NCBI GenBank assembly: GCA_964344965.1
Contig: CAYFPJ010000001.1
Location: forward strand, 122,032 to 186,031
Length of the DNA: 64,000 nucleotides
DNA from: UM-FILTER-37-12 sp964344965
Lineage (GTDB): Bacteria > Patescibacteriota > Patescibacteriia > Magasanikbacterales > UBA922
Reading direction: 5' to 3'
In this document: piece by piece, positions 40,057-48,954 of the stretch
Layout: each line of letters opens with the position of its first letter
Numbering within the stretch: the first letter of the stretch is position 1
Position numbers and translations under genes: made by a program
Notes under the pieces: generated by a model
Told to the model about the DNA's origin: nothing
The model's input: only the letters and a program-made list of their open reading frames with translations
The model's database searches: none

Positions 40057-41409
40057 ATGAAAATAACTTTTTTTGGGGCGGCTCATGAGGTGACTGGCTC
40101 TTGTCACCTGGTAGAAGTAGGTAACAAAAAAATTCTTCTCGATTGTGGAATGTTCCAAGGTGCAGACTCCAATGAGGATAGGAATCATGAGGATTTTCCT
40201 TTTGATCCGAGTGACATTGACGCCGTCTTACTTAGTCATGCTCATCTAGATCATACTGGTAGAGTCCCAAAACTAATCAAAGATGGATTCAAGGGTAAAA
40301 TCTACGCTACCAAGGCTACTTGTGAACTAGCTCAGATAGTTTGGGCAGATGCCGAGAGGATTATGGTCTACAATCATCGCAAATATCAGACACCAGTATT
40401 ATATACTGAAAAAGATGTCCTCACTGCCGGAGCAAAATGTAAAGGTCTTGATTATGGAGAAAAGGTAGATCTGGGAGATGGCGTTAGTGCAATTTTCAAA
40501 GATGCTGGTCATATCTTTGGAGCATCTTTTATCGAGCTTTCTGGTGAAGGTAAGACACTTGGTTTTTCTGGAGACATCGGTAATGTAGAGGTGCCAATTT
40601 TGCGAGAGACAGAGCAGTTAGGAGAGGTGGATGCCTTGATTTGTGAGTCTACCTATGGAGATAGACTTCATGAAGGTATTGATAGGAGGAAAGAAATTAT
40701 TCTCGACACAATCAAAGAGGCTTATGAGCGAGGAGGTGCTATCATGGTGCCAGCTTTCTCACTAGAGAGGACTCAAGAATTTCTTTATGAACTAGACGAA
40801 ATGGTCGAAGAGGATCAGACATTGCCAAAATTCCCTATTTTTCTAGACAGCCCCATGGCCATTGATGCTCTCCCAACTTATAAGAAATATCCCGAATATT
40901 ATGATGAGGAGGCCATGAAAAAGTATAAAAAAGGGAATGATTTTCTTGATTTTCCCCAACTTACTATTACTAGGACTGTCGAAGAATCAAAGCAGATCAA
41001 TGATGCGATCGGTCCCAAAATGGTCATTGCAGGTGCTGGAATGATGAATGGAGGACGAATCTTACATCATTTGCGTCGCCATCTGTCTGACCCCAATTCG
41101 ACTCTCATCATTGTGGGGTATCAAGCCAAGGGTACCTTGGGGAGACAGCTCTATGATGGTGAAAAAAATGTTAAAATCTTTCAAGACAATATTCCCGTAA
41201 ATTGTGTAATAAAAACTATTCGATCTCTATCTGCTCACGGTGATCAAAAGAAAATAATCAGTTGGATTTCTGGTGCTAAGAAGATTCCAGAAAAAGTCTA
41301 TTGCGTTCATGGCGAGGTGAGCTCTGCTACTGCTTTGGCTGATAAACTGAATGAATATTTAAGTCTAAAAGCTACTGTGCCAGAATATGGAGAGACTGTA
41401 GAAATTTGA
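40057..41409 (+). CDS. Beta-CASP metallo-beta-lactamase RNA nuclease
   Basis: 450 residues. MBL zinc motif LSHAHLDHTGRVP (HxHxDH), further ligands in AGHIFGAS and FSGDIGN, the beta-CASP insert with STYGDRLH and VPAFSLERTQEFLYEL, and the C-terminal SAHGDQ with VHGEVSSA (RMMBL). The family includes CPSF-73, archaeal and bacterial beta-CASP ribonucleases. It probably processes or degrades RNA, in the cytoplasm. It is clearly of the CPSF-like rather than the RNase J type, which has other motif spacing. Confidence 0.93.
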   Translation: MKITFFGAAHEVTGSCHLVEVGNKKILLDCGMFQGADSNEDRNHEDFPFDPSDIDAVLLSHAHLDHTGRVPKLIKDGFKGKIYATKATCELAQIVWADAERIMVYNHRKYQTPVLYTEKDVLTAGAKCKGLDYGEKVDLGDGVSAIFKDAGHIFGASFIELSGEGKTLGFSGDIGNVEVPILRETEQLGEVDALICESTYGDRLHEGIDRRKEIILDTIKEAYERGGAIMVPAFSLERTQEFLYELDEMVEEDQTLPKFPIFLDSPMAIDALPTYKKYPEYYDEEAMKKYKKGNDFLDFPQLTITRTVEESKQINDAIGPKMVIAGAGMMNGGRILHHLRRHLSDPNSTLIIVGYQAKGTLGRQLYDGEKNVKIFQDNIPVNCVIKTIRSLSAHGDQKKIISWISGAKKIPEKVYCVHGEVSSATALADKLNEYLSLKATVPEYGETVEI

Positions 41410-41527
41410 TTTTTTTCTATAGACTAAAGACCCAAAAATGTCTTAGTTAAGAACAAAATTAGCTATGGACAAGAAGTGTGATACGTGATATTTATTTATC
41501 CAAATATATTATGATATAATATTTGGT

Positions 41528-42481
41528 GTGAGTCACGTCATAAATTTTGCTATGCTTGGGACATTGGAAGACCAATATATAAAAACTAGAATAAAAATAA
41601 TCCATTGGTTTGGGATAGGCGTTTTTTTGATTTTTTTTGGTTTACTTTTCTTTTTGCAATCTGCTTTTCAAATAAATACCCTAACAGCTCAATACATTCT
41701 TTTGATTATGGCTGGAGTATTGGCTCTTAGTTATATATCTTTAATTTTTACAGATAAGGGGATTTCAAGAATTTCTCTTTTTATATTCTATACCCTCTCT
41801 CTATTGACTACAGTTTTGGTTTGGGCAACTGGAATGTTTCAGAGTCCTTTTATTATCTTGTACGTTATTTTGATTATAGTCACTTCTCAGTTATATGGAT
41901 ACAAATATTCACTTTCATTGGTGGTCTTGTCTATTTGGGGCTTAGTATTCATGTATGCGCTTATTTCTAGCGGGCTATTACCAGAATATTCATTACTTTA
42001 TTACAAAGATATTGGACTACTATACCAACCTTTTCTGGTGGTAATGATTTATGCCATACTTTATTCCCTCCTTTTTTTATTTACAGTTTTTTCTTCTTCT
42101 TCAGCTCACGTTTTGTTGTTTAGACCAAATGATAGTAATGAACTTTCGAGTACAATGCATGAGAAGATCGTACAAGAGCTCCCTATTGGTATTTTGATAG
42201 TTGATAGTGACTTAATTATCCTAGGTGGTAATTCAGCAGCTAAAATTGATTTTTCTTTTTTGAAATCTTCTACTCCACTTACCAAAAATTTAAAAATTTC
42301 AAAAAGACAATTAAAAAAGGATTTTAAAGAAATGTCCAAAGATTGTAATAGAAGAGAATTTGTTTGGTCTGTGGGTGATGGTCAGACAAAAGTTATTAAT
42401 ATTTCTGTTCGTATTTTGGCTGGAAAAAACCAAGAAGATTCAATATATATATTATTTTTGGAAGATGTCGATAGAAAATAA
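41528..42481 (+). CDS. Six-TM membrane protein with PAS-like C-terminal domain
   Basis: 317 residues from GTG 41528; the ATG at 41552 is an equal alternative (MLGTLEDQYIKTR). About six hydrophobic segments between residues 25 and 195 form a sensor-like membrane domain. The C-terminal part, LPIGILIVDSDLIILGGNSA and onward to YILFLEDV, looks like a PAS domain. The layout matches histidine-kinase sensors, but no kinase domain is present and no partner follows. TATAAT-like sequence lies at about 41514-41519. Confidence 0.68.
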   Translation: MSHVINFAMLGTLEDQYIKTRIKIIHWFGIGVFLIFFGLLFFLQSAFQINTLTAQYILLIMAGVLALSYISLIFTDKGISRISLFIFYTLSLLTTVLVWATGMFQSPFIILYVILIIVTSQLYGYKYSLSLVVLSIWGLVFMYALISSGLLPEYSLLYYKDIGLLYQPFLVVMIYAILYSLLFLFTVFSSSSAHVLLFRPNDSNELSSTMHEKIVQELPIGILIVDSDLIILGGNSAAKIDFSFLKSSTPLTKNLKISKRQLKKDFKEMSKDCNRREFVWSVGDGQTKVINISVRILAGKNQEDSIYILFLEDVDRK

Positions 42482-43069
42482 TTTTTGAACATTTTTTGTA
42501 GATACTCCACAATTCTACTGTGGGGACGATTAGTTGATACTTCTTCTGGTTTTCTTTATTACAAAAAAAGTTAAAAATCTTTCAGATTCAATCGGGAAAA
42601 ATTATCTATCTTTGGCCGTTTGGTTCAGGCCTTACCCGCATGGTCTTCGTGTAGCTCCAATTGTTTATAACATTGATTACACTGATTAAAACAGATTACA
42701 CAGATACTAAACAAAATGTCTATAGTAAGACAAACACCCTGTGGTCTCTTGCCACAGAAATAAAATTATTCCAGTGACGCCCTGGGGTCTCTGCCCCAGG
42801 GGGATTCACGCTGTAGCTTCAGCGACCGAGTGAGAAGCAGGGTGGAGATATAGGAATCACAACTCGCTTGATTATCATTGATTCAAACTGATTTAGAAAA
42901 GATTACACTGATTCTAAACCCCCGACGAAGTCGGGGGGTAATAGACCTCAACTAGAACAAACTTGGTCTATCTACTGACAAAGTCGGTTACCCCGTTAAT
43001 CCACCGACAGAGTCGGTGGTAATTAAATTCGTCGAAATACGACCAGAGATACTTTCCTCCTCCGCAATT
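42482..43069. other. 588-bp intergenic stretch filled with short palindromes
   Basis: No gene is visible. Perfect hairpins in order: CTGTGG-TCTCTTG-CCACAG (42739-42757), CCTGGGG-TCTCTG-CCCCAGG (42781-42800), CGCTG-TAGCTT-CAGCG (42809-42824), CCCCCGAC-GAA-GTCGGGGG (42919-42937), ACTGACAAAGTCGGT (42974-42988) and CCACCGAC-AGA-GTCGGTGG (43001-43019). GATTACACTGATT words alternate with them. Two hairpin families are present, one with a GGTCTCT-GCC loop and one with GAC-NNN-GTC cores. Confidence 0.75.
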
Positions 43070-45286
43070 TTATTTTTGAGGTGTTTGGTTATAAACACAT
43101 TCTAGGCCGAACAAGAGTTTCTGTAGCCAATCGATTGTTTTATACCAAAAATTATCTTTATTTTTTTGTAAGATTATTTTTTCTTTTATTATACTTGGCT
43201 CATCCAGAGTAAAAACCTCTGTATTTTTTTTCTTGTGTCTGGGGGCGTCAATGCTCAGGTAATAGGATCCTGCGGGAAGGTGCATAGTATATGACCCTAT
43301 TTCGTTTGTAATTATAGGATTTTCTTGACCATAGAATCTGGCTGGCCAGGGAGCAAACTCATTTTCTTCATTTTTATAAAATACTGCTATCCTAGCTCTT
43401 GGCACGTTCTTGATATTATTGCATCTACCAGTTGATAGTATTTTACCTTTTTCGCTTACTGAAAGAGATTTTTTTATAGTTGTTTTTTCTCCATTTTTGT
43501 GATTCATGGTGATGACAAGATCATATTCACCTGGAGGCACATCCGGTATATCTATATTGCCAAAAAAATTATTTGTTCCTTTTTCATGAGAAAATAAGTA
43601 ACCTTTGATCCATTTTGATTTTTGTTTCGTCACTGCCAATACTTTTTCTGGCTTTAAAAAATCTGTTACTCTTGAGAAGATACTTTTTTTAGAATTATTT
43701 TTTGAATTAAAACCTTGATCTTCCTCTTCTTTATTTTTGTAGAGCCTGCCTGTTATGCTATGAGTCGTTTCTATTGGTCTGATGATGATCTCTATTTCTT
43801 CGTTTCCTGTAGTTTCTATTTTTTGAGTTTGTCTTTTGGAAAAGGCCACAGATTTTCCTGTGTTGACTACCAAATAAGCTTGTCTCTTTTTTGTCTCTTT
43901 TATTGTTTCTTCCACTGAACTTACGGTCTCATTTTGTTTTTTAGTTGTAGGCAAGTTTTGCTCTTCTGAAATATTCTGTGGCGTCTCAGTAGTTTTATTT
44001 GCATAGACTTGTTCACTACCGTCTTTTAAATCTGTGGTTTTGTCTTTTATCAATTTTTCTTCTTCCTCGGATTTATGATCTTCTTCTTTTTGTTTTTTTT
44101 CTTGATAAGTCAAAGTTATTTGTGTCGGTTCACTAATGCTCCCCAGTTCATTTTTTTGGTAGATTAGCAAAGTGTGTGTTCCGTATGGTATTGTTTCTAA
44201 TATTATAAATTCAAAATCACCACTTTCTTTGCTTTTTATTGAATATTCTGTCTCTCCTAGTTTGGCGATTATTTCGGTAATGGATGCTCCTACACCTGAT
44301 ATTTTGATGGGCAATTCATATACCACACTGTTATTTTTTGGAGATAATATTTCTGGTGATGAGACAAAACTTTTTTCTTTTAGGATTATACTGGCCGAAA
44401 TAGTTTCTGTAGATTTCCCTTTGTCATTGAAAAATTTTACATAGATAGTTTTTTCTCCTAATTCTGGAGAAAAAGCCCAATTTTTTTCTGTATTGTATTT
44501 TTCTTTGGAAGATTTTTCAAATGTGGGACTTTCTGAGATAGACATGTCTACAGCTTCTGGTCCGCCATCTAGCTGGATGGTTACTTGATTATTTGTGGTT
44601 GTTTTTGCTCCATTATTAATAGTCACTGAAAATTTTCCCAATTCTGGTTTTTCCAACTCTTTGTCACAATCCAGACAACCACCACCTCCACCTGGATTGC
44701 CAGTTGTTTCGTCTGTTTCATCTGTGTCTGAAAGAGAGCTACACCCCGGATCATCTGGGTAGTCCACCAAACCATCACCATCATCGTCAGACGAATTGTT
44801 ACAAGAGCTTCTGGCGCTCTTAGGTCGCCAATCAGTACTTACTTTGAAATTGGAGTTGGCACAGGAATTTGTATTTATACAGTTCATACTGATTTGATCA
44901 GATACTGTGCCGGTTGCATAGCCCAAAAAGTTTCCACTACTATCTATGGTGACTCCGGAAAAATTTATCCATCCGATATGCTCCCCCCAAGCATTACCTG
45001 ACAAATTTCCTTCACCGTCATTTGTAATGCCGCTGTTTGTGGGTGAGAGATTTATCCACCCAAAAATTTCTGACCAGGCATGACCGGTGATTTGTGAGTC
45101 AGTGATAGATACAGCACCTTCTGTGGTATTAAAATTGATCCATCCCATTTCATTGCTCCAAGCATATGAATTGGTAGAATTAATTGAACCATTGGTTTCA
45201 GACGCTGACAAATTTTTTGGTAAAAAAATAAATACCAAAAAAATAGATATTATGATGAGTGAAATTTTTGGCAATTTATTTTCCAT
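43070..45286 (-). CDS. Large exported surface protein with AWSxxxGWINF repeats
   Basis: 738 residues. N-terminal signal peptide (LIIISIFLVFIFLPKNLSA). Three tandem repeats follow: AWSNEMGWINF, AWSEIFGWINL and AWGEHIGWINF, spaced about 30-35 residues. Then a calcium-binding-like acidic loop, SDDDGDGLVDYPDDPGC, Ig-like or carboxypeptidase-regulatory-like segments (GEYDLVITMNHKNGEKTT; GSYTMHLPAGSYYLSIDA), and a Lys/Glu-rich linker (residues 410-480). It is likely displayed on the cell surface. The adjacent upstream gene (45307-46284) is also exported, and a 20-base gap indicates one operon. The exact role is unknown; adhesion is a reasonable guess. Confidence 0.8.
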   Translation of the reverse strand: MENKLPKISLIIISIFLVFIFLPKNLSASETNGSINSTNSYAWSNEMGWINFNTTEGAVSITDSQITGHAWSEIFGWINLSPTNSGITNDGEGNLSGNAWGEHIGWINFSGVTIDSSGNFLGYATGTVSDQISMNCINTNSCANSNFKVSTDWRPKSARSSCNNSSDDDGDGLVDYPDDPGCSSLSDTDETDETTGNPGGGGGCLDCDKELEKPELGKFSVTINNGAKTTTNNQVTIQLDGGPEAVDMSISESPTFEKSSKEKYNTEKNWAFSPELGEKTIYVKFFNDKGKSTETISASIILKEKSFVSSPEILSPKNNSVVYELPIKISGVGASITEIIAKLGETEYSIKSKESGDFEFIILETIPYGTHTLLIYQKNELGSISEPTQITLTYQEKKQKEEDHKSEEEEKLIKDKTTDLKDGSEQVYANKTTETPQNISEEQNLPTTKKQNETVSSVEETIKETKKRQAYLVVNTGKSVAFSKRQTQKIETTGNEEIEIIIRPIETTHSITGRLYKNKEEEDQGFNSKNNSKKSIFSRVTDFLKPEKVLAVTKQKSKWIKGYLFSHEKGTNNFFGNIDIPDVPPGEYDLVITMNHKNGEKTTIKKSLSVSEKGKILSTGRCNNIKNVPRARIAVFYKNEENEFAPWPARFYGQENPIITNEIGSYTMHLPAGSYYLSIDAPRHKKKNTEVFTLDEPSIIKEKIILQKNKDNFWYKTIDWLQKLLFGLECVYNQTPQK

Positions 45287-45306
45287 AACTGTCTTGCTTT
45301 GTCACC

Positions 45307-46284
45307 TCATGAGCATTCTCCGGCAGCCACCAATCCTGTCCAACTACTGCCATTGTAAAAGCACAACTCATTACTATCTGAATCTGTGTATATATCACCA
45401 AGTGCCGGACTAGATGGTGCCGAAGACCTTGGCTCTAGACGCATTAGGTCATTGACATGCAGGGTTCTTTGTGGGGTTTGTTCACCAATACCTACATTAC
45501 CGTCAGATTTGACAGTCATACGAATGTTGCTCACACCAGAATCATTATTTTGTCCAGTAGCAAAAAACAGATCAGTAGGGACGTTTCCACCACTGACTGT
45601 GCCATTTACTTTGGCTCCAAACCAAGCAGTGTGGGAGTAACTGTCCCCATTATAAGGCTGAAAAGAAAATAGTCCAATAAAGTCTCCATTATTTACAACA
45701 CTAGGACCAGCGTAACTCCCATTGCTTTTTTTGTAGTTTATGAGGGTACCGCCAGCTCCTGTCTGGTGTTGGCCAATTGTCAGGCCTCGCACAGCAGCAC
45801 CTGATGAGACGACGTGCAGCTCTGTTTCTGGTGTCTCTGTCCCAACTCCAACAAAGCTATTACTATCGTCTACTACTAGTGTATTACTATTCACATTTAG
45901 ACCCGCTCCAATAGTAGTCGTGGCATTGTTAGTCGGACTCAAAGTCATGCCACCATCACTAGCGATAGTAAAAGAAGTGTAATTGTCATCATCATATCCC
46001 AGCCGCAGTTGTTCTGTTGTCTTTATCACATGAAGTGAGGATGATGGGAAACTTGTGCCCACACCTACGTTGTTGCTAGAATCAACTGTGATATAGTTGA
46101 TAGTACAGTTTGTGTCTCCTGGCGCACAGTTTGGTTGTAGTGTTTCTCCAGGAGTGTATTTGCTATCTGGTGGAGCGGCAATTGTATTTATTACAAAAGA
46201 AGTAAACAGTACCAAGACAATGGCCAATGAAAAGACGAAATAAGCAGTAATCTTAGCATTATTTTTGTTTATTTCATATTTCAT
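45307..46284 (-). CDS. Exported tail-fibre-like repeat protein
   Basis: 325 residues. An N-terminal membrane anchor (residues 13-36) is followed by KYTPGETLQPNCAPGDTNCT, an export-associated leader common in CPR surface proteins. Three repeats of the G(V/I)G-xx-xP-xxxLHV type follow: NVGVGTSFPSSSLHV, FVGVGTETPETELHV and NVGIGEQTPQRTLHV. This motif is shared with phage tail fibres and large adhesins, where it forms beta-helical shafts. A final LGDIYTDSDSNELCFYNGSS resembles a small tip domain. Likely surface fibre subunit. Confidence 0.78.
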   Translation of the reverse strand: MKYEINKNNAKITAYFVFSLAIVLVLFTSFVINTIAAPPDSKYTPGETLQPNCAPGDTNCTINYITVDSSNNVGVGTSFPSSSLHVIKTTEQLRLGYDDDNYTSFTIASDGGMTLSPTNNATTTIGAGLNVNSNTLVVDDSNSFVGVGTETPETELHVVSSGAAVRGLTIGQHQTGAGGTLINYKKSNGSYAGPSVVNNGDFIGLFSFQPYNGDSYSHTAWFGAKVNGTVSGGNVPTDLFFATGQNNDSGVSNIRMTVKSDGNVGIGEQTPQRTLHVNDLMRLEPRSSAPSSPALGDIYTDSDSNELCFYNGSSWTGLVAAGECS

Positions 46285-46443
46285 AAAATTTTTAATTATG
46301 GTATATTATCTTGGTTATTATAGCTTATTTTTCTAGATTTTGAAAATATTTTTACAGAATGACGTGGATAAATAGATTAGTACTCATGATAGCAATATGT
46401 AGATTGATAAATAACGAGTGATGTTAATAAATAGTGAGTTAAA

Positions 46444-46514
46444 AAATTTAAGATCAAATCTAATTACAAACCCCGTCTCCGCTCTGCACTTCGTCAGAGC
46501 TGCGCCGGGCAGGC
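46444..46514 (+). repeat. Degenerate copy of the uvrB start followed by a palindrome
   Basis: AAATTTAAGATCAAATCTAA with TTACAAACC (46446-46472) resembles the first codons of uvrB (AAATTCAAAATAAGATCAAA then ATACAAACC, 46531-46559). A GC-rich palindrome, CCGTCTCCGCTCTGCACTTC and GTCAGAGCTGCGCCGG, follows directly. The order is the same as at dnaK and tRNA-Thr, but the match is weaker and could partly be chance. Confidence 0.5.
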
Positions 46515-46528
46515 ATATTAATTGACCA

Positions 46529-48799
46529 ATGAAATTCAAAATAAGATCAAAATACAAACCAGCAGGTTCTCAGCCAGATGCAATAAAAGGGCTTGTTTCT
46601 GGTATCAAGAAAGGTCATGACAATCAGACCTTGCTTGGGGTGACTGGCTCTGGGAAGACTTTCACTATTGCCAATGTGATTGAGGCTGTTCAGATGCCGA
46701 CTTTGGTTATTGCTCACAATAAGACTTTGGCAGCCCAGCTTTGTAATGAGTTTCGAGAATTTTTTCCAGACAACGCCGTGGAGTATTTTGTAAGTTATTA
46801 TGATTATTACCAGCCGGAAGCATATGTTCCTAGCTCAGATACGTACATAGAAAAAGAAGCCCAAATCAACGAAGAAATCGACCGCCTGCGTCATGCTTGT
46901 ACTCAAGCATTGTTGACTAGAAGAGACGTCATCATAGTTGCCTCTGTGTCAGCAATTTACGGATTGGGTAATCCACTAGAATACGAAAAAATTGTTTTAC
47001 ATTTGCAAAAAGGACAGCAATTAGACAGAAGAGGAATGCTCGAGCAATTGATCAACATGCAATTTACCCGCACCAATGCTGACCTAAAGCGAGGGACTTT
47101 TCGGATGCGAGGACAAGTATTTGAGATTATGCCAGTTAATGAGGAGAAGATCTATCGGCTAGAAATAAGTAACTATATTGACCAAATTGAAATGCTCCAC
47201 CCAGTAACTCGGAAAGTAATTCGTGAGCAAGAAGATGTTTGGTTTTTTCCAGCAAAGCACTATGTTATTTCAGAAGACGAACGAGAAAGATCGTTCACTT
47301 TGATCAAAGAAGAACTGAAAGATCAGCTGGCGTATTTTAAAAAGAAAGGAAAAGTTCTTGAATATGAAAGATTGAAGAGAAAGACAAAATACGATCTCGA
47401 GATGATCAAAAATATTGGGTACTGTAATGGAATTGAGAATTATTCTCGGTATTTTGATGGACGAGAGAAAGGGGAGCCGCCTTTTACGTTGTTGGATTAT
47501 TTTTCTTACTCCGCTGGGGGTGGGAGGACTTCCCACGAGACCTCCTCCGGACTCGTTACTGGTAATGCTAGATCGACCAACGAAACCTCACCCGCACTCG
47601 CTTCGCTCGTGTCGACCTCTCCTAAGAGGAGAGGTGAATATAGTGGTGCTAAGTACGGTTTTCTTACGGTTGTCGATGAATCGCATGTTACATTGCCGCA
47701 GATTCGGGGGATGTATAATGGAGATCAGGCGAGGAAGAAGACGCTGGTGGAGCATGGGTTTCGTTTGCCAAGTGCGCTTGACAATAGGCCGCTTCAATTT
47801 GCAGAGTTTCTTGAGCGTAGAGAGCAGATGATCTTTGTTTCTGCTACTCCTAGTCAATATGAGGTGGATAATAGTGAGCAGGTGGTCGAGCAGATAGTGC
47901 GGCCAACTGGGTTGGTGGATCCAGAGGTCCTGCTTCTTCCCGTGACTGGAGGGAGAGCCCTCCCCCTTTTAGGGGGAGTTGGAGAGGGTTCGGCACAGAA
48001 AGTAAAATCTACAAGTAAAGATGAACCCCTCCCAGCCTCCCCTAAAAGGGGAGGAGGTAATCTTTCTCAAGTAGAAGATGTCATTGAAAGAATTAAGGAT
48101 CGGGTGGAAAAAGGTGAGAGGACATTAGTAACCACTCTTACAAAAAAAATGGCTGAGGATTTGTCTGACTACCTAAAGGAGCAAGGTGTTAAAGTAGAGT
48201 ATTTACATAGCGATATCAAAACTATCGAGCGTCTAGAAATTATTACCAAATTACGAAAGGGAGAAGTAGATGTGATTGTCGGGGTGAATTTGCTTCGTGA
48301 AGGGCTCGACATTCCAGAAGTTTCCTTGGTAGCCATCCTCGATGCCGACAAAGAAGGATTCCTCCGCAATGAGACCAGCTTGATCCAGACTATTGGTCGA
48401 GCAGCGCGTAATGTCAATGGTCGGGTGGTGATGTATGCTGATAATATCACCAAATCTATTGAACGTGCTGTCAAAGAAACTAGTCGTCGTCGTAAGATCC
48501 AGCTTGCTTACAATAAGAAGCATGGTGTTAACCCCAAGACCATTGAGAAAAATATTAAAAATATTCTCGAAGAATTTGGGATTACATCAGACAAACAAAA
48601 AAATAAGAAAGAAAATAAGCGTTCACGGAAAGGTATTTTGGATTTGGATTTGAAAGGTGACGCTCGTCCGCTGAAGGATATTATCAAAGATAAGGAAGTA
48701 AAGATGAAAGAAGCTGCTCAGAAATTGGAATTTGAATTAGCGGCAATTTTGCGGGATGAGATAAGGGAGCTGAAGTTGAGGGAGAAAACAGTAAAGTAG
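46529..48799 (+). CDS. uvrB: UvrABC excision nuclease subunit B, with two palindromic inserts
   Basis: 756 residues; the family has about 660-670. DNA-damage helicase-like subunit. Walker A GVTGSGKTF, the YYDYYQPEAY beta-hairpin that checks damage, DESHVTLPQIRGMYNGD (motif II), TTLTKKMAEDLSDYLKE, and the C-terminal UVR motif DEIRELKLR. Extra residues are two in-frame blocks: about 329-376 (SAGGGRTS...GAKYG) between DYFSY and FLTVVDESH, and about 477-510 (ALPLLGGVGEG...PKRGGG) between VDPEVLLLP and VEDVIERIK. Both coincide with GC-rich palindromes at 47511-47656 and 47957-48057. Catalytic motifs are untouched. uvrA and uvrC are downstream in the same window. Confidence 0.95.
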   Translation: MKFKIRSKYKPAGSQPDAIKGLVSGIKKGHDNQTLLGVTGSGKTFTIANVIEAVQMPTLVIAHNKTLAAQLCNEFREFFPDNAVEYFVSYYDYYQPEAYVPSSDTYIEKEAQINEEIDRLRHACTQALLTRRDVIIVASVSAIYGLGNPLEYEKIVLHLQKGQQLDRRGMLEQLINMQFTRTNADLKRGTFRMRGQVFEIMPVNEEKIYRLEISNYIDQIEMLHPVTRKVIREQEDVWFFPAKHYVISEDERERSFTLIKEELKDQLAYFKKKGKVLEYERLKRKTKYDLEMIKNIGYCNGIENYSRYFDGREKGEPPFTLLDYFSYSAGGGRTSHETSSGLVTGNARSTNETSPALASLVSTSPKRRGEYSGAKYGFLTVVDESHVTLPQIRGMYNGDQARKKTLVEHGFRLPSALDNRPLQFAEFLERREQMIFVSATPSQYEVDNSEQVVEQIVRPTGLVDPEVLLLPVTGGRALPLLGGVGEGSAQKVKSTSKDEPLPASPKRGGGNLSQVEDVIERIKDRVEKGERTLVTTLTKKMAEDLSDYLKEQGVKVEYLHSDIKTIERLEIITKLRKGEVDVIVGVNLLREGLDIPEVSLVAILDADKEGFLRNETSLIQTIGRAARNVNGRVVMYADNITKSIERAVKETSRRRKIQLAYNKKHGVNPKTIEKNIKNILEEFGITSDKQKNKKENKRSRKGILDLDLKGDARPLKDIIKDKEVKMKEAAQKLEFELAAILRDEIRELKLREKTVK
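47511..47656. repeat. In-frame GC-rich repeat block in uvrB, insert 1
   Basis: Contains GGTGGGAGGACTTCCCAC, CACTCGCTTCGCTCGTG and ACCTCTCCTAAGAGGAGAGGT as hairpins. It separates DYFSY from FLTVVDESH, which are contiguous in ordinary UvrB (for example LLDYFPDDFLLFIDESH). Confidence 0.8.
47957..48057. repeat. In-frame GC-rich composite palindrome in uvrB, insert 2
   Basis: Left end GCCCTCCCCCTTTTAGGGGG with AGTTGGAGAGGGTTC pairs with GAACCCCTCCCAGCCTCCCC and TAAAAGGGGAGGAGG. Each end is itself a small hairpin. Same design as 38097-38189 and the uvrA insert at 55106-55200. Confidence 0.9.
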
Positions 48800-48815
48800 G
48801 TGTGTATACTTCCCA

Positions 48816-48938
48816 CGCAACCTATTCCCCCAACCCCCTTCCCTTTCGAAGGGAAGGGGGAGCTTGATTTTAAGATTATCTTACTTAGCACGTTCCTCCT
48901 TCCCCGATAAGGGAAGGAGGACAGGAGGATAGGTTGCG
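48816..48938. repeat. GC-rich composite palindrome after uvrB
   Basis: CGCAACCTATTCCCCCAACC at the left faces GGAGGATAGGTTGCG at the right, with CTTCCCTTTCGAAGGGAAG and CTTCCCCGATAAGGGAAG hairpins inside. Same family as 38097-38189. Confidence 0.85.
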
Positions 48939-48954
48939 TAATAACACTATAAAT

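Noticed and set aside
42700..43030. CRISPR array
   Set aside because: The hairpins are not identical direct repeats and spacing is irregular; no cas genes are in the window.
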